A stretch of 64,000 bases of DNA. Origin: Cellulomonas sp. SG140 (GTDB taxonomy: Bacteria; Actinomycetota; Actinomycetes; Actinomycetales; Cellulomonadaceae). Below the pieces are notes generated by a model. The model was not told the DNA's origin and did no database searches. It saw only the letters and a list, made by a program, of their open reading frames with translations. The translations under genes were made by a program, and so were the position numbers. Location: the NCBI RefSeq assembly GCF_025770785.1, contig NZ_JANZLA010000006.1, forward strand, positions 1 through 64,000, given 5' to 3'. Below are positions 50,257 to 59,620 of the stretch, one piece after another (position 1 is the stretch's first letter; every line of letters begins with the position of its first letter).

Positions 50257-51951
50257 GTGACCGCCGAGCAGCCCACGCGCCCGCACACCCCCGTCGACGA
50301 GGTGGCCGACTCCTACGTCGACCGCTACGCCGCGCTGGACCCGCTGCTCGCCACCGAGCTCGGTGTCACCGGGCACGACGCGGAGATGACCGACCTGTCC
50401 CCCGCCGGGCACGCCGCCCGCTCCGACCTGACCCGCGAGACGCTGCAGCTGCTCGACGGCGTCGACCCGGTGGACTCCGAGGACGTGACCACCCTCGAGG
50501 CGATGTCCTACCTGCTGGGCACGGACCTGGAGCTGGACGCCGCCGGCGAGACGCTGGCCACGCTGAACAACATCGCCTCGCCCGTCCAGGGTCTGCGGGA
50601 CGTGTTCGACCTGATGGCGACCGACACCCCGGACGACTGGGCCGCCGTCGCCGCGCGGCTCGTCGAGCTCCCCGCCGCCGTCGCCGGCTACACCGAGTCG
50701 CTGCGCGCTGCCGCGGCCCAGGGACACGTCGCCGCCGCGCGGCAGGTGGCCGAGGCGGTGCGGCAGGCGCAGGAGCAGGCCGACCCGTCGTCGTCGTTCT
50801 TCCCCGGGTTCGTCGCCTCCGCGCCCGACCGGCTGGCCGGCTCGCTGCGGATCGAGCTGGAGCGCGGGGCGGCTCTGGCCGGGCAGGCCTACGCCGACCT
50901 GGCCGAGTTCCTCCGCGACCAGCTGGCACCGCTCGCCGGCGACCAGGACGCCGTCGGCCGCGACCGCTACGGCCTGCTCTCCCGGGCCTTCCTGGGCGCG
51001 ACGGTCGACCTCGACGAGACCTACGCGTGGGGCCTGGACCAGCTCGCGGCCATCACCGCCGAGCAGGAGCAGGTCGCCGCGCGGATCGCCGGACCCGGCG
51101 CGAGCGTCGACGCCGCGGTAGCCGCGCTCGACACGGACCCTGCCCGGACCCTGCACGGCACCGAGGCACTGCAGGGGTGGATGCAGCGCACCGCCGACGC
51201 CGCGATCGCGGCGCTCGACGGCGTGCACTTCGACATCCCGGCACCGCTGCGTCATCTCGAGTGCCGCATCGCGCCGACGCAGACCGGCGGCATCTACTAC
51301 ACCGGCCCCTCCGACGACCTGTCCCGGCCGGGTCGCATGTGGTGGTCGGTGCCGCCGGACGTCACCGAGTTCAACACGTGGCGGGAGCGGACCACCGTCT
51401 ACCACGAGGGCGTGCCGGGCCATCACCTGCAGGTCGGCGTCTCGGTGGTGAACCGCGAGCGGCTCAACCGCTGGCGCCGGCTGATGGCCTGGACCTCCGG
51501 GCACGGCGAGGGCTGGGCGCTGTACGCCGAGCGGCTGATGGCCGACCTGGGCTTCCTGGAGGACGACGGCGACCGCCTCGGCATGCTCGACGGTCAGCGG
51601 ATGCGCGCCGCCCGCGTCGTGTTCGACATCGGCGTGCACCTGGGCCTGCCGGCACCGGAGCAGTACGGCGGCGGGACGTGGGACGCCGACAAGGGGTGGG
51701 CGCTGCTGCGGGACAACATCCACATGCCGGAGTCGTTCATCCGGTTCGAGTGGATGCGCTACCTCGGCTGGCCGGGCCAGGCGCCGTCCTACCTGGTGGG
51801 CCAGCGGCTGTGGCAGCAGACGCGGGACCACGCCGCGCTGGCGGCCACAGCCCGCGGCGAGGTGTTCGACCTGCGCGCGTTCCACGACCACGCGCTGTCG
51901 CTCGGCTCGCTGCCCCTGCAGGTGCTGCCGGCGGCGCTCACCAGGCGCTGA
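50257..51951 (+). CDS. DUF885 metallopeptidase-like protein
   Basis: 564 residues. It is largely helical, with the metal motif YHEGVPGHHLQ and the downstream SGHGEGWALYAERLM typical of the DUF885 family (gluzincin-like fold). The second ligand segment EWMRYLGWPGQAPSYLVGQ is also conserved. No signal peptide is present, so it should be cytoplasmic. Function in any actinobacterium is unknown to me. It terminates at a hairpin shared with VKOR. Confidence 0.92.
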   Translation: MTAEQPTRPHTPVDEVADSYVDRYAALDPLLATELGVTGHDAEMTDLSPAGHAARSDLTRETLQLLDGVDPVDSEDVTTLEAMSYLLGTDLELDAAGETLATLNNIASPVQGLRDVFDLMATDTPDDWAAVAARLVELPAAVAGYTESLRAAAAQGHVAAARQVAEAVRQAQEQADPSSSFFPGFVASAPDRLAGSLRIELERGAALAGQAYADLAEFLRDQLAPLAGDQDAVGRDRYGLLSRAFLGATVDLDETYAWGLDQLAAITAEQEQVAARIAGPGASVDAAVAALDTDPARTLHGTEALQGWMQRTADAAIAALDGVHFDIPAPLRHLECRIAPTQTGGIYYTGPSDDLSRPGRMWWSVPPDVTEFNTWRERTTVYHEGVPGHHLQVGVSVVNRERLNRWRRLMAWTSGHGEGWALYAERLMADLGFLEDDGDRLGMLDGQRMRAARVVFDIGVHLGLPAPEQYGGGTWDADKGWALLRDNIHMPESFIRFEWMRYLGWPGQAPSYLVGQRLWQQTRDHAALAATARGEVFDLRAFHDHALSLGSLPLQVLPAALTRR

Positions 51952-51965
51952 CCGCCGTCCGCTGA

Positions 51966-52000
51966 CCCGGGCTGCGCGGCGGCGCCCGCCGCAGCCCGGG
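51966..52000. terminator. Bidirectional terminator between DUF885 and VKOR genes
   Basis: CCCGGGCTGCG pairs perfectly with CGCAGCCCGGG around a 13-base GC-rich loop in the 63-base convergent gap. Confidence 0.75.
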
Positions 52001-52014
52001 TGCCGGCGTACCCG

Positions 52015-52716
52015 TCAGCCGAGCAGACCGGCGCCGTACCGGATGACGATCATCGCGAGCAGCACCACGCAGAAGGCGCCGGTGACGAACCAGTCGTTGC
52101 CGGACGCGACGAACCGGCGCGCACCCGCACCAGCCGAACCCGGCAGCGCCAGGTTGCCCTCGCGGACGTTGAACCGGGTCAGACCTGCCCACACCAGCGT
52201 CGTGGTGAACGTGATCAGCAGGCACCACGGGCACAGCGCGTGGATGACGAAGTACGACTGGGTGAACAGCCACAGCGCGAACAGCAGGCCGATCGTGTAG
52301 AGCGCCTGGGCGCCGAGCATGAACCACCGGGGGAACCGGACGCCGGCCAGCAGCGCGACGGAGATGGTCAGCACCACCGACTCGAACAGGATGCCGAGGA
52401 ACGCGTTCGGGAAGCCGAGCAGCTGCGCCTGCCAGGTCCGGGCGACCGTGCCGCAGCTGATCGCGCTGCTGATGTCGCACGAGAACACTGCGCTGGGGTT
52501 CGCGGCCAGGTGCCAGGCCTCGATGGACAGCACGAAGGACGTGTAGAGCCCGAGCAGCCCGGACACGATCATCTCGATCGCGGTGCGGCGCACCCACCGC
52601 GTCGGGGCGGGAGCGAGGAGCTGCGGGTCGTCGGTCCCGTCGAGACCGACCTCGTCGTCGAGCACGTCGTCCACCTCGACGGCGTCGCCGCCGGACCCTG
52701 CGCGCGTGTGTGCCAC
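52015..52716 (-). CDS. Vitamin K epoxide reductase (VKOR) homologue
   Basis: 233 residues with five predicted helices. The loop cysteines Cys80 and Cys88 (CDISSAISC) and the active-site CPWC (Cys162, Cys165) are intact. The acidic 40-residue N-terminus is cytoplasmic. GTG 52716 follows GGAGG. In actinobacteria VKOR reoxidises the periplasmic thiol oxidase DsbA, making extracytoplasmic disulfides with quinone as acceptor. No DsbA gene is in the window. Confidence 0.95.
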   Translation of the reverse strand: MAHTRAGSGGDAVEVDDVLDDEVGLDGTDDPQLLAPAPTRWVRRTAIEMIVSGLLGLYTSFVLSIEAWHLAANPSAVFSCDISSAISCGTVARTWQAQLLGFPNAFLGILFESVVLTISVALLAGVRFPRWFMLGAQALYTIGLLFALWLFTQSYFVIHALCPWCLLITFTTTLVWAGLTRFNVREGNLALPGSAGAGARRFVASGNDWFVTGAFCVVLLAMIVIRYGAGLLG

Positions 52717-52757
52717 GGCCCCTCCCCGTCTCGTCGTGCGTCATTGTGCCCGACGAA

Positions 52758-52781
52758 CCCAGGCGCGACGGCCCGCCTGGG
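52758..52781. promoter_or_regulatory. Inverted repeat between VKOR and Maf genes
   Basis: CCCAGGC and GCCTGGG are separated by ten bases in the 137-base divergent gap. It could be an operator or a small hairpin; nothing distinguishes these. Confidence 0.3.
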
Positions 52782-52839
52782 CCCCGCACCGGGGACGAAC
52801 CGCCGGCACGGCCGCCGGGCCGCCCCGAGTCCGCGCGGC

Positions 52840-52845
52840 TACTGT
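52840..52845 (+). promoter_or_regulatory. -10 hexamer TACTGT, leaderless-type
   Basis: TACTGT ends eight bases before GTG 52854 of the Maf gene; no Shine-Dalgarno. Confidence 0.45.
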
Positions 52846-52853
52846 TCCCCAGC

Positions 52854-53492
52854 GTGACGCGCCTGCTGCTGGCCTCCGCCTCCCCCGCCCGCCGTGCCAC
52901 CCTGCGGGCGGCCGGGATCGAGCCGCTGGTGCTCGTCTCCGAGGTGGACGAGGACGCCGTGCTCACCGCCGCCGGTCCGGTTCCGCCCGCCGAGGCGGTG
53001 CTGCTGCTCGCCCGCGCCAAGGCTGAGGCCGTGCACACCGTCCTGCCGGACCGGCACCCGCGCACGCACGACCTGCTGCTGCTCGGCTGCGACTCGATGC
53101 TCGAGCTGGACGGCCAGGTGCTCGGCAAGCCGACGGACGCCGCCGACGCGGTGTCCCGCTGGGACGCGATGCGCGGCCGCAGCGGCGTGCTGCACACCGG
53201 TCACTGGCTGGTGGACGCCCGGGCGACGACGGCCGGCGGCGCCGGCCGGGCGTTCGGCGAGACCGCGTCGACCGTGGTGCACTTCGCCGACCTGTCGGAC
53301 GCCGAGGTCGCGGCGTACGTCGCCACCGGCGAGCCGCTGCTGGTCGCCGGCGCGTTCACCGTCGACGGTCGCGGGGGGCCGTTCGTCGAGCGCATCGAGG
53401 GCGACCACCACAACGTCGTCGGCCTCTCGCTGCCGCTGCTGCGCCACCTGCTGGCGCGGGTCGACGTGCCGCTGACCGACCTCTGGGCCTGA
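52854..53492 (+). CDS. maf: Maf nucleotide pyrophosphatase
   Basis: 212 residues. LLLASASPARRATLRAAGI is the Maf N-terminal phosphate-binding signature; LGCDSMLELDGQVLGKP holds the catalytic Asp; GRSGVLHTGHWLV and ERIEGDHHNVVGLSLP complete the family. It hydrolyses non-canonical nucleoside triphosphates in the cytoplasm. It lies 135 bases upstream of the carboxylase alpha gene, a neighbourhood also seen in Streptomyces. Confidence 0.96.
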   Translation: MTRLLLASASPARRATLRAAGIEPLVLVSEVDEDAVLTAAGPVPPAEAVLLLARAKAEAVHTVLPDRHPRTHDLLLLGCDSMLELDGQVLGKPTDAADAVSRWDAMRGRSGVLHTGHWLVDARATTAGGAGRAFGETASTVVHFADLSDAEVAAYVATGEPLLVAGAFTVDGRGGPFVERIEGDHHNVVGLSLPLLRHLLARVDVPLTDLWA

Positions 53493-53616
53493 CCGACCCT
53501 GCTGCTCCCGCCCCACGTGTGGGACCTGCACAACCCGGACGGCACGCGCCTTGGTGGTTCGCCCAAACCTGTCCGGCACCGCCCAGCCGCACACGTCGCC
53601 GCCGTGGACCGGGCGT

Positions 53617-53622
53617 TACGGT
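53617..53622 (+). promoter_or_regulatory. -10 hexamer TACGGT, leaderless-type
   Basis: TACGGT ends five bases before GTG 53628 of the carboxylase alpha gene; no Shine-Dalgarno. Confidence 0.45.
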
Positions 53623-53627
53623 GAGCC

Positions 53628-55421
53628 GTGCCCGCCATCACCAAGGTCCTGGTCGCGAACCGGGGCGAGATCGCCGTGCGCATCGCACGTGCCTGCCGCG
53701 ATGCCGGTATCGCCTCGGTCGCCGTCTACGCCGAGCCCGACCGCGAGGCGCTGCACGTGCGGCTGGCCGACGAGGCGTTCTCGCTCGGCGGCGCCCGTGC
53801 CGCGGACACCTACCTCGACTCCGCCAAGCTGCTCGACGTCGCCCGGCGCGCCGGCGCCGACGCCGTGCACCCCGGCTACGGGTTCCTCTCCGAGAACGCC
53901 GCGTTCGCGCAGGCCGTGATCGACGCGGGTCTGGTGTGGATCGGTCCGCCGCCCGCGGCGATCGAGTCGCTCGGCGACAAGGTGAGCGCGCGGCACATCG
54001 CGCAGCGCGCCGGAGCCCCGCTGGTGGCCGGCACGCCGGACCCCGTGTCCGGTCCGGCCGAGGTGCACGCGTTCGCCGCCGAGCACGGGCTGCCGGTGGC
54101 GATCAAGGCGGCGTTCGGCGGCGGCGGGCGCGGCCTGAAGGTCGCCCGGACCGACGACGAGATCGACGAGCTCTACGAGTCGGCGGTGCGCGAGGCGGTC
54201 GCCGCCTTCGGCCGTGGCGAGTGCTTCGTCGAGCGGTACCTGGACCGGCCCCGGCACGTGGAGACGCAGTGCCTGGCCGACCAGCACGGGACGGTCGTCG
54301 TCGTCTCCACCCGCGACTGCTCGCTGCAGCGTCGCCACCAGAAGCTGGTGGAGGAGGCACCCGCACCGTTCGTCACGGCCGAGCAGCACGACGAGCTGGT
54401 CCGCGCGTCGATCGCCATCATGCGCGAGGCGGGCTACGTCGGCGCCGGCACCTGCGAGTTCCTGCTCGCGGCGGACGGCACCATCTCCTTCCTCGAGGTG
54501 AACACCCGCCTGCAGGTGGAGCACCCGGTCAGCGAGGAGGTCAGCGGCATCGACCTCGTCCGCGAGCAGCTGCGGGTCGCTGCCGGCGAACCGCTCGGCT
54601 ACGACTCGGTCCCGACCCGCGGACACTCGATCGAGTTCCGCCTCAACGGCGAGGACCCGGCGGCCGGCTTCCTGCCCGCCCCGGGCCGGATCAGCACGCT
54701 GCGGTTCCCGTCCGGCCCGGGGGTGCGCGTCGACTCGGGAGTGGTCGAGGGCGACACCGTCTCCGGCGCCTTCGACTCGATGATCGCCAAGCTGATCGTC
54801 ACCGGCGCCGACCGCCGGCAGGCGATCGAGCGGGCGCGCCGCGCGCTGTCCGAGCTCGAGGTGGTCGGCATCCCGACGGTGGTGCCGTTCCACCGGGCCG
54901 TGCTGCAGACCGAGGAGTTCGCGCCGACCGACCCGACGCAGCCGTTCACGGTGCACACCCGCTGGATCGAGACCGAGTTCGCGGACCGCCTCGCGGCCCT
55001 CGTACCGGCGGCCCCGAGGACGACGGCCGACGACGAGGACGACGAGCCGGACGCGCTGGAGCGCGTGGTGGTCGAGGTCGGCGGCAAGCGCCTCGAGGTC
55101 GTCCTCCCGGCCGCACTGGCCGGTGGCCGCACCGGCACCCGGGGCCGCGCGGCGCTGCCGACGGCACGCCGGCCGGTGCGTCGCGCTGCGGCGGCCAAGC
55201 CGGGCGGCACCACGCTGACGTCGCCGATGCAGGGAACCATCGTCAAGGTCGCCGTCGCGGAGGGCACCCAGGTGGCCGAGGGCGACCTGGTGGTGGTCCT
55301 CGAGGCGATGAAGATGGAGCAGCCCCTGCTGGCGCACCGCGCGGGCACCGTGACGGCGCTCAGCGCCGGGGTGGGGTCCAGCGTCTCCGCCGGCACCGCC
55401 ATCTGCGAGATCGTCGGCTGA
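53628..55421 (+). CDS. accA: Acyl-CoA carboxylase alpha subunit (biotin carboxylase + BCCP)
   Basis: 597 residues. The biotin carboxylase part (about 1-450) starts [20 protein letters not shown] and has the ATP-grasp glycine loop FGGGGRGLK and [13 protein letters not shown] charged linker ([13 protein letters not shown]) leads to the BCCP domain with biotinyl Lys562 in EAMKMEQP. It is the likely substrate of the BirA domain at 45.7-47.7 kb and partner of accD and accE. It uses bicarbonate and ATP. GTG 53628 is leaderless-type. Confidence 0.97.
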   Translation: MPAITKVLVANRGEIAVRIARACRDAGIASVAVYAEPDREALHVRLADEAFSLGGARAADTYLDSAKLLDVARRAGADAVHPGYGFLSENAAFAQAVIDAGLVWIGPPPAAIESLGDKVSARHIAQRAGAPLVAGTPDPVSGPAEVHAFAAEHGLPVAIKAAFGGGGRGLKVARTDDEIDELYESAVREAVAAFGRGECFVERYLDRPRHVETQCLADQHGTVVVVSTRDCSLQRRHQKLVEEAPAPFVTAEQHDELVRASIAIMREAGYVGAGTCEFLLAADGTISFLEVNTRLQVEHPVSEEVSGIDLVREQLRVAAGEPLGYDSVPTRGHSIEFRLNGEDPAAGFLPAPGRISTLRFPSGPGVRVDSGVVEGDTVSGAFDSMIAKLIVTGADRRQAIERARRALSELEVVGIPTVVPFHRAVLQTEEFAPTDPTQPFTVHTRWIETEFADRLAALVPAAPRTTADDEDDEPDALERVVVEVGGKRLEVVLPAALAGGRTGTRGRAALPTARRPVRRAAAAKPGGTTLTSPMQGTIVKVAVAEGTQVAEGDLVVVLEAMKMEQPLLAHRAGTVTALSAGVGSSVSAGTAICEIVG

Positions 55422-55425
55422 CCGC

Positions 55426-55929
55426 GTGACGGACGCCGCGGTGCCGCCCCGTGACCGGCTGCACCGCCAGCCCGGCGACGGGTGGGTGGACTGCCGCTGC
55501 GGGCGCCGGCACTGGGGCCTGTTCGGTGCCGCCGGCCTGCTGCTGGTGCGGCGCGGGGCCGACGGGCGCCCGACGCACGTCGTGCTCCAGCACCGCGCCA
55601 CCTGGAGCGACCAGGGCGGGACGTGGGCGCTGCCGGGCGGAGCGGTCGCACCCGGGGAGTCCGCCGTGGCGGGTGCCCTGCGGGAGGCGCACGAGGAGGC
55701 CGGCATCGACCCGTCGGCTGTGGCCGTCCGAGGTGAGCACGTGCTGGCGCACCCGGACTGGTCGTACACGACGGTGTTGGCCGACGAGGCGGGGCACGTG
55801 GTGCCCGCGGTGACGGACGCCGAGAGCACGGCCGTCGAGTGGGTACCCGTCGACCGGGTGACGCAGCGGCCGCTGCTGACGGCGTTCGCGGACGCGTGGC
55901 CCGAGCTGCTGCGGCGCATCGGCGGCTGA
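55426..55929 (+). CDS. Nudix hydrolase
   Basis: 167 residues, starting four bases after the carboxylase alpha stop. It opens with a small Cys-containing region (WVDCRCGRRHWGLFGAAGLLLVR). The Nudix box is GGAVAPGESAVAGALREAHEEAGI, complete. There is no membrane segment. Proteins of this type remove oxidised or capped nucleotides; the substrate is unknown. Confidence 0.93.
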   Translation: MTDAAVPPRDRLHRQPGDGWVDCRCGRRHWGLFGAAGLLLVRRGADGRPTHVVLQHRATWSDQGGTWALPGGAVAPGESAVAGALREAHEEAGIDPSAVAVRGEHVLAHPDWSYTTVLADEAGHVVPAVTDAESTAVEWVPVDRVTQRPLLTAFADAWPELLRRIGG

Positions 55930-55996
55930 GCCCGCACGGCCTCTCGCGGTCACGCCGCCAGGTCGCCAGGCTTGTCAGCACATAGGCGGTTCCAGG

Positions 55997-56015
55997 TTAG
56001 GGTAGGCATACCTAA
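55997..56015. promoter_or_regulatory. IdeR/DtxR iron box upstream of efeO
   Basis: TTAGGGTAGGCATACCTAA agrees at 16 of 19 positions with the consensus TTAGGTTAGGCTAACCTAA. TTGTCA (55972) is a possible -35, so bound repressor would cover the promoter. Confidence 0.85.
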
Positions 56016-56056
56016 CCACCTGACGTGACCTCGCCACGTCCTCGACGAGGAGCACC

Positions 56057-57259
56057 ATGCCCCGCCGCCCCCGTGACCTGGCCCCGCTCGCCCTGACCGC
56101 CGCCGCGGCGCTGACGCTCACCGCCTGCGTGCCCCACCAGGTCGCCGCAGGCGGCCCGACGACCGCCGGGACGAGCACCGTGTCCGTCACGTCCACCTCC
56201 GACGCGTGCCGGATCTCCGCCACCGAGGCGACAGCGGGGCCCGTCACGTTCCGCGTGCGCAACGACGGTGCGGACGTGACCGAGTTCTACCTGCTCGGCT
56301 CGGACGGCCTGCGCGTGGTGGCGGAGGCCGAGAACATCGGTCCGGGGCTGTCCCGCGACCTCGTCGTGCGGCTCGAGCCGGGCACGTACCGCACGGCGTG
56401 CAAGCCCGGGATGGTCGGGGACGGGATCCAGGCCCCCTTCACGGTGGTCGGTTCGGCGGCGACGGTCGATGCGAGCCGTGCGGAGGTGCTGTCGACGGCG
56501 CAGACGTCGTACGTCGCCTACGTCCGCGACCAGACAGAGCAGCTGCTGGCGGGCACGCGCCGGTTCGCGGACGCGTACACGAGCGGCGACGACGCGGCGG
56601 CCCGCACCCTGTACGCCGCGACCCGGGTGCACTGGGAGCGCGTCGAACCGGTCGCAGAGTCGTTCGGCGACCTCGACCCGCTGCTCGACCTGCGGCAGGC
56701 CGACCTGGCCGCGGGGCAGACGTGGACCGGCTGGCACCTGCTGGAGAAGGACCTGTGGGCGCCGAGCGCCGAGGCGAACGGCGGGGCGGCATACGTGCCA
56801 CTGACCCCCGCGCAGCGTCGGTCGGCCACCGACCAGCTGGTGGGCACCACGCAGCAGCTGCTCGACCGGGTGACCGCGACGGGCTTCACGGTCGAGGCGT
56901 CCCAGATCGCGAACGGTGCCAAGGAGCTGCTCGACGAGGTGGCCACCGGCAAGGTCACCGGCGAGGAGGAGGCGTGGTCCCACACCGACCTGTGGGACCT
57001 GCAGGCGAACCTGGACGGCGCGTACGTGGCGTACCAGGTGCTCGCCGACCTGGTGCGCGCCACCGACCCCGACCTGGCCAGCGACCTCGACGAGCGCTTC
57101 CGGGCCGTCTCCGCGCTGATGGCGACGCACGGGTCCTACGACGCCGGGTTCGCCGCCTACGACTCCCTCGGCGCCGACCAGGTCAAGCAGCTGTCCGGCG
57201 CGGTGGACGCGCTGTCCGAGCCGCTGTCCCGGCTCGCGGCGACCGTGGTCGCCGCGTGA
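56057..57259 (+). CDS. efeO: Iron uptake lipoprotein EfeO
   Basis: 400 residues, ATG 56057 after GAGGAG. A lipoprotein signal ends LTLTAC (Cys25). Residues about 40-135 are the cupredoxin-like domain (VRNDGADVTEFYLL, EPGTYRTACKPGM). The imelysin/M75 domain follows, with HWERVEPVAESFGDLDP as the HxxE motif. EfeO captures ferrous iron outside the membrane for EfeU. Its stop overlaps the efeB GTG. Confidence 0.95.
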   Translation: MPRRPRDLAPLALTAAAALTLTACVPHQVAAGGPTTAGTSTVSVTSTSDACRISATEATAGPVTFRVRNDGADVTEFYLLGSDGLRVVAEAENIGPGLSRDLVVRLEPGTYRTACKPGMVGDGIQAPFTVVGSAATVDASRAEVLSTAQTSYVAYVRDQTEQLLAGTRRFADAYTSGDDAAARTLYAATRVHWERVEPVAESFGDLDPLLDLRQADLAAGQTWTGWHLLEKDLWAPSAEANGGAAYVPLTPAQRRSATDQLVGTTQQLLDRVTATGFTVEASQIANGAKELLDEVATGKVTGEEEAWSHTDLWDLQANLDGAYVAYQVLADLVRATDPDLASDLDERFRAVSALMATHGSYDAGFAAYDSLGADQVKQLSGAVDALSEPLSRLAATVVAA

Positions 57260-58617
57260 CCCGACGACCGCCGCCCGGCCGTCCCGGCGACACCACCGCG
57301 ACGGCGCCCCACGCCCTGTCCCGCCGCGCGTTCCTCGGCCTCGGGTCCGGCGTCGTCGCCGCGGGAGCGGCCGGGGTCGCCGGCTTCGGGCTCGGTCGGC
57401 GCACCGTGGTCGACCGGCCCGCAGGCTCCTCCGCAGGCGTCCACCCGTTCACCGGGACGCACCAGGCAGGGATCGTCACACCGGCTCAGGACCGCCTGTA
57501 CCTGGCCGCGTTCGACGTGACGACGACGTCCCGCGACGAGCTGGTGGGGCTGCTGCGCCGCTGGACGACGATCGCCGCGCGGCTCACGCAGGGCCTTCCG
57601 GCCGGTCCGCTCGGTCCGGTGTCGGGCGTGTACGACGCACCGCCGGACGACACCGGTGAGGCGCTCGGCCTGCCGGCGGCACGGCTGACGCTGACGTTCG
57701 GCTTCGGCCGCTCGCTGTTCGTCGGGGACCGCGCCGCGGCGCACGACCGCTTCGGCCTCGCGGCGCGGCTGCCGGACGGGCTGGTCGAGCTGCCGCACTT
57801 CGCGGGCGACGCCCTCGACCCGGCGCGCAGCGGCGGCGACCTGGTGGTGCAGGCGTGCGCCGACGACCAGCAGGTGGCGGTGCACGCCGTGCGCAACCTG
57901 TCCCGTGCGGCGTTCGGAGCCGCGTCGATCCGGTGGACGCAGCTGGGCTACGGACGCACGTCGTCCACGTCCGCCGCCCAGCAGACGCCGCGGAACCTGT
58001 TCGGCTTCAAGGACGGCACGGCGAACGTGATGGCGGAGGAGACGGACGCCCTGGCCGAGCACGTCTGGGTGCCGCCGGCCGGCGGGTGGCTCGCAGCCGG
58101 CACGTACCTGGTGGCGCGGCGCATCCGCATGAGCATCGAGACGTGGGACCGCGCGTCGCTGCGCGAGCAGGAGGCCGTCGTCGGGCGCACCAAGGGCGAG
58201 GGGGCGCCGCTGTCCGGCGGCAGCGAGCACACGGAACCGGACCTCGGGGCCACCGGCGCGGGCGGGACGCCGCTGGTCCCGCGCACGTCGCACGTCCGAC
58301 TGGCGCACCCCAGCTCCAACGGCGGCGTCCGGATGCTGCGGCGGGGGTACACCTTCACCGACGGCAACGACGCCCTCGGCCGGCTCGACGCCGGGCTGAT
58401 GTTCCTCGCGTTCGTCCGCGACCCGCGCACGCACTACGTGCCGATGCAGACGACGCTGGCCAGGTCGGACGCCATGGGTGAGTACGTGCAGCACACGGGT
58501 TCGGGGCTGTTCGCGGTGCCGGCTGGGGTTCCCGACGGCGCCCTCGTGCTCGGTGCCGACGGCACACCGGTCACCACGGGACGCAGCCCGTTCGTCGGAG
58601 AGGTCCTGTTCACCTGA
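57256..58617 (+). CDS. efeB: Tat-exported DyP-type peroxidase EfeB
   Basis: 453 residues. GTG 57256 overlaps the efeO stop. The twin-arginine signal is SRRAFLGLGSG. The peroxidase motif GFKDGTAN carries the distal Asp, and SHVRLAHP contains the likely proximal His region. EfeB is a heme protein that oxidises ferrous iron or handles heme alongside EfeUO. The Tat signal means it is exported folded. Confidence 0.95.
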   Translation: MTRRPPPGRPGDTTATAPHALSRRAFLGLGSGVVAAGAAGVAGFGLGRRTVVDRPAGSSAGVHPFTGTHQAGIVTPAQDRLYLAAFDVTTTSRDELVGLLRRWTTIAARLTQGLPAGPLGPVSGVYDAPPDDTGEALGLPAARLTLTFGFGRSLFVGDRAAAHDRFGLAARLPDGLVELPHFAGDALDPARSGGDLVVQACADDQQVAVHAVRNLSRAAFGAASIRWTQLGYGRTSSTSAAQQTPRNLFGFKDGTANVMAEETDALAEHVWVPPAGGWLAAGTYLVARRIRMSIETWDRASLREQEAVVGRTKGEGAPLSGGSEHTEPDLGATGAGGTPLVPRTSHVRLAHPSSNGGVRMLRRGYTFTDGNDALGRLDAGLMFLAFVRDPRTHYVPMQTTLARSDAMGEYVQHTGSGLFAVPAGVPDGALVLGADGTPVTTGRSPFVGEVLFT

Positions 58618-58625
58618 CTCGGCCG

Positions 58626-58644
58626 TTAGGTTAGCCTTACCTCA
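58626..58644. promoter_or_regulatory. Second IdeR/DtxR iron box, upstream of efeU
   Basis: TTAGGTTAGCCTTACCTCA agrees at 16 of 19 consensus positions. It begins nine bases after the efeB stop and 88 bases before the efeU ATG, so efeU has its own iron-responsive control. Confidence 0.85.
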
Positions 58645-58731
58645 CTGGCATTCGTTCTCGTTCCGCCCCGCTCCATGCCAGCTCCCCGCCCGCTCCACGC
58701 CCCTCCCGGGCCCGCGTCGAAGGCAGACCAC

Positions 58732-59577
58732 ATGCTCGCCAACTACCTGATCGGCCTCCGCGAAGGCCTCGAGGCCGCGCTCGTGGCCAGCATCCTGGTC
58801 GCCTACCTCGTCCGGCTCGGCCGCCGGGACCTGCTGCCGGCGCTGTGGACCGGCGTCGCCGCGGCCGTCGCCGTCTCGCTGGCGTTCGGCGCGCTGCTGA
58901 CCTTCGGACCGTCGGGACTGGCCTTCCGCGCCCAGGAGGCGGTCGGCGGCACGCTCTCCCTCGCCGCGGTCGCGCTGATCACCTGGATGGTCTTCTGGAT
59001 GGCCCGCACGGCCCGGTCGATGCGCTCGGACCTGCAGCACCGGCTCGACGGCGCCGTGGCGGCCGGGCGCGCGGCGGTCCTGGTCACCGCCCTGCTCGCG
59101 GTCGGACGCGAGGGCCTCGAGACGGCCCTGTTCCTGTGGGCGGGCGCTCAGGCGGCCGGGACGACGAGCGCCGCACCGTTGGCCGGCGCCGCCCTCGGCC
59201 TGGCCACCGCTTTGGTGCTCGGCTGGGCGCTGTACCGCGGGAGCGTGCAGCTGGACCTGCGCGTGTTCTTCGCCTGGACGGGTGCGTTCCTCGTGCTCGT
59301 CGCGGCAGGCGTGGCGGCGTACGGCGTCCACGACCTGCAGGAGGCCGGGATCCTGCCCGGCGAGGACGCGCTGGCGTTCGACGTCTCCGGTGCCGTACCA
59401 CCCGGCAGCTGGTACGGCGTGCTGCTCAAGGGCGTCCTGAACTTCTCGCCCGCGACGACGTGGCTGCAGGCCGCCGTCTGGGTCGGCTACGTCGCCGTCG
59501 TGCTGACCGCCTTCGTGCGGACCGCGGTCCCGCGGCGCGTGCGGCGCCCCGAGACCGCGGCGGTCGCAGCCGGCTGA
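58732..59577 (+). CDS. efeU: Ferrous iron permease EfeU
   Basis: 281 residues with seven predicted helices. ATG 58732 is preceded by GAAGG; longer starts lack this. Two REGLE iron-binding motifs are present, [10 protein letters not shown] in helix 1 and [10 protein letters not shown] in helix 4, as in the OFeT/Ftr1 family. It imports iron oxidised by the EfeOB partners. The gene order here is efeO-efeB-efeU rather than the usual efeU-first. Confidence 0.96.
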   Translation: MLANYLIGLREGLEAALVASILVAYLVRLGRRDLLPALWTGVAAAVAVSLAFGALLTFGPSGLAFRAQEAVGGTLSLAAVALITWMVFWMARTARSMRSDLQHRLDGAVAAGRAAVLVTALLAVGREGLETALFLWAGAQAAGTTSAAPLAGAALGLATALVLGWALYRGSVQLDLRVFFAWTGAFLVLVAAGVAAYGVHDLQEAGILPGEDALAFDVSGAVPPGSWYGVLLKGVLNFSPATTWLQAAVWVGYVAVVLTAFVRTAVPRRVRRPETAAVAAG

Positions 59578-59584
59578 GGGCCGA

Positions 59585-59598
59585 GGCGTCGAGACGCC
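59585..59598. terminator. Short hairpin between efeU and the flavoprotein gene
   Basis: GGCGTC-GA-GACGCC lies in the 43-base convergent gap. The two-base loop is tight, so it is a weak terminator candidate. Confidence 0.35.
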
Positions 59599-59620
59599 GG
59601 GCGGTCGGTCCGGCGGAGGT

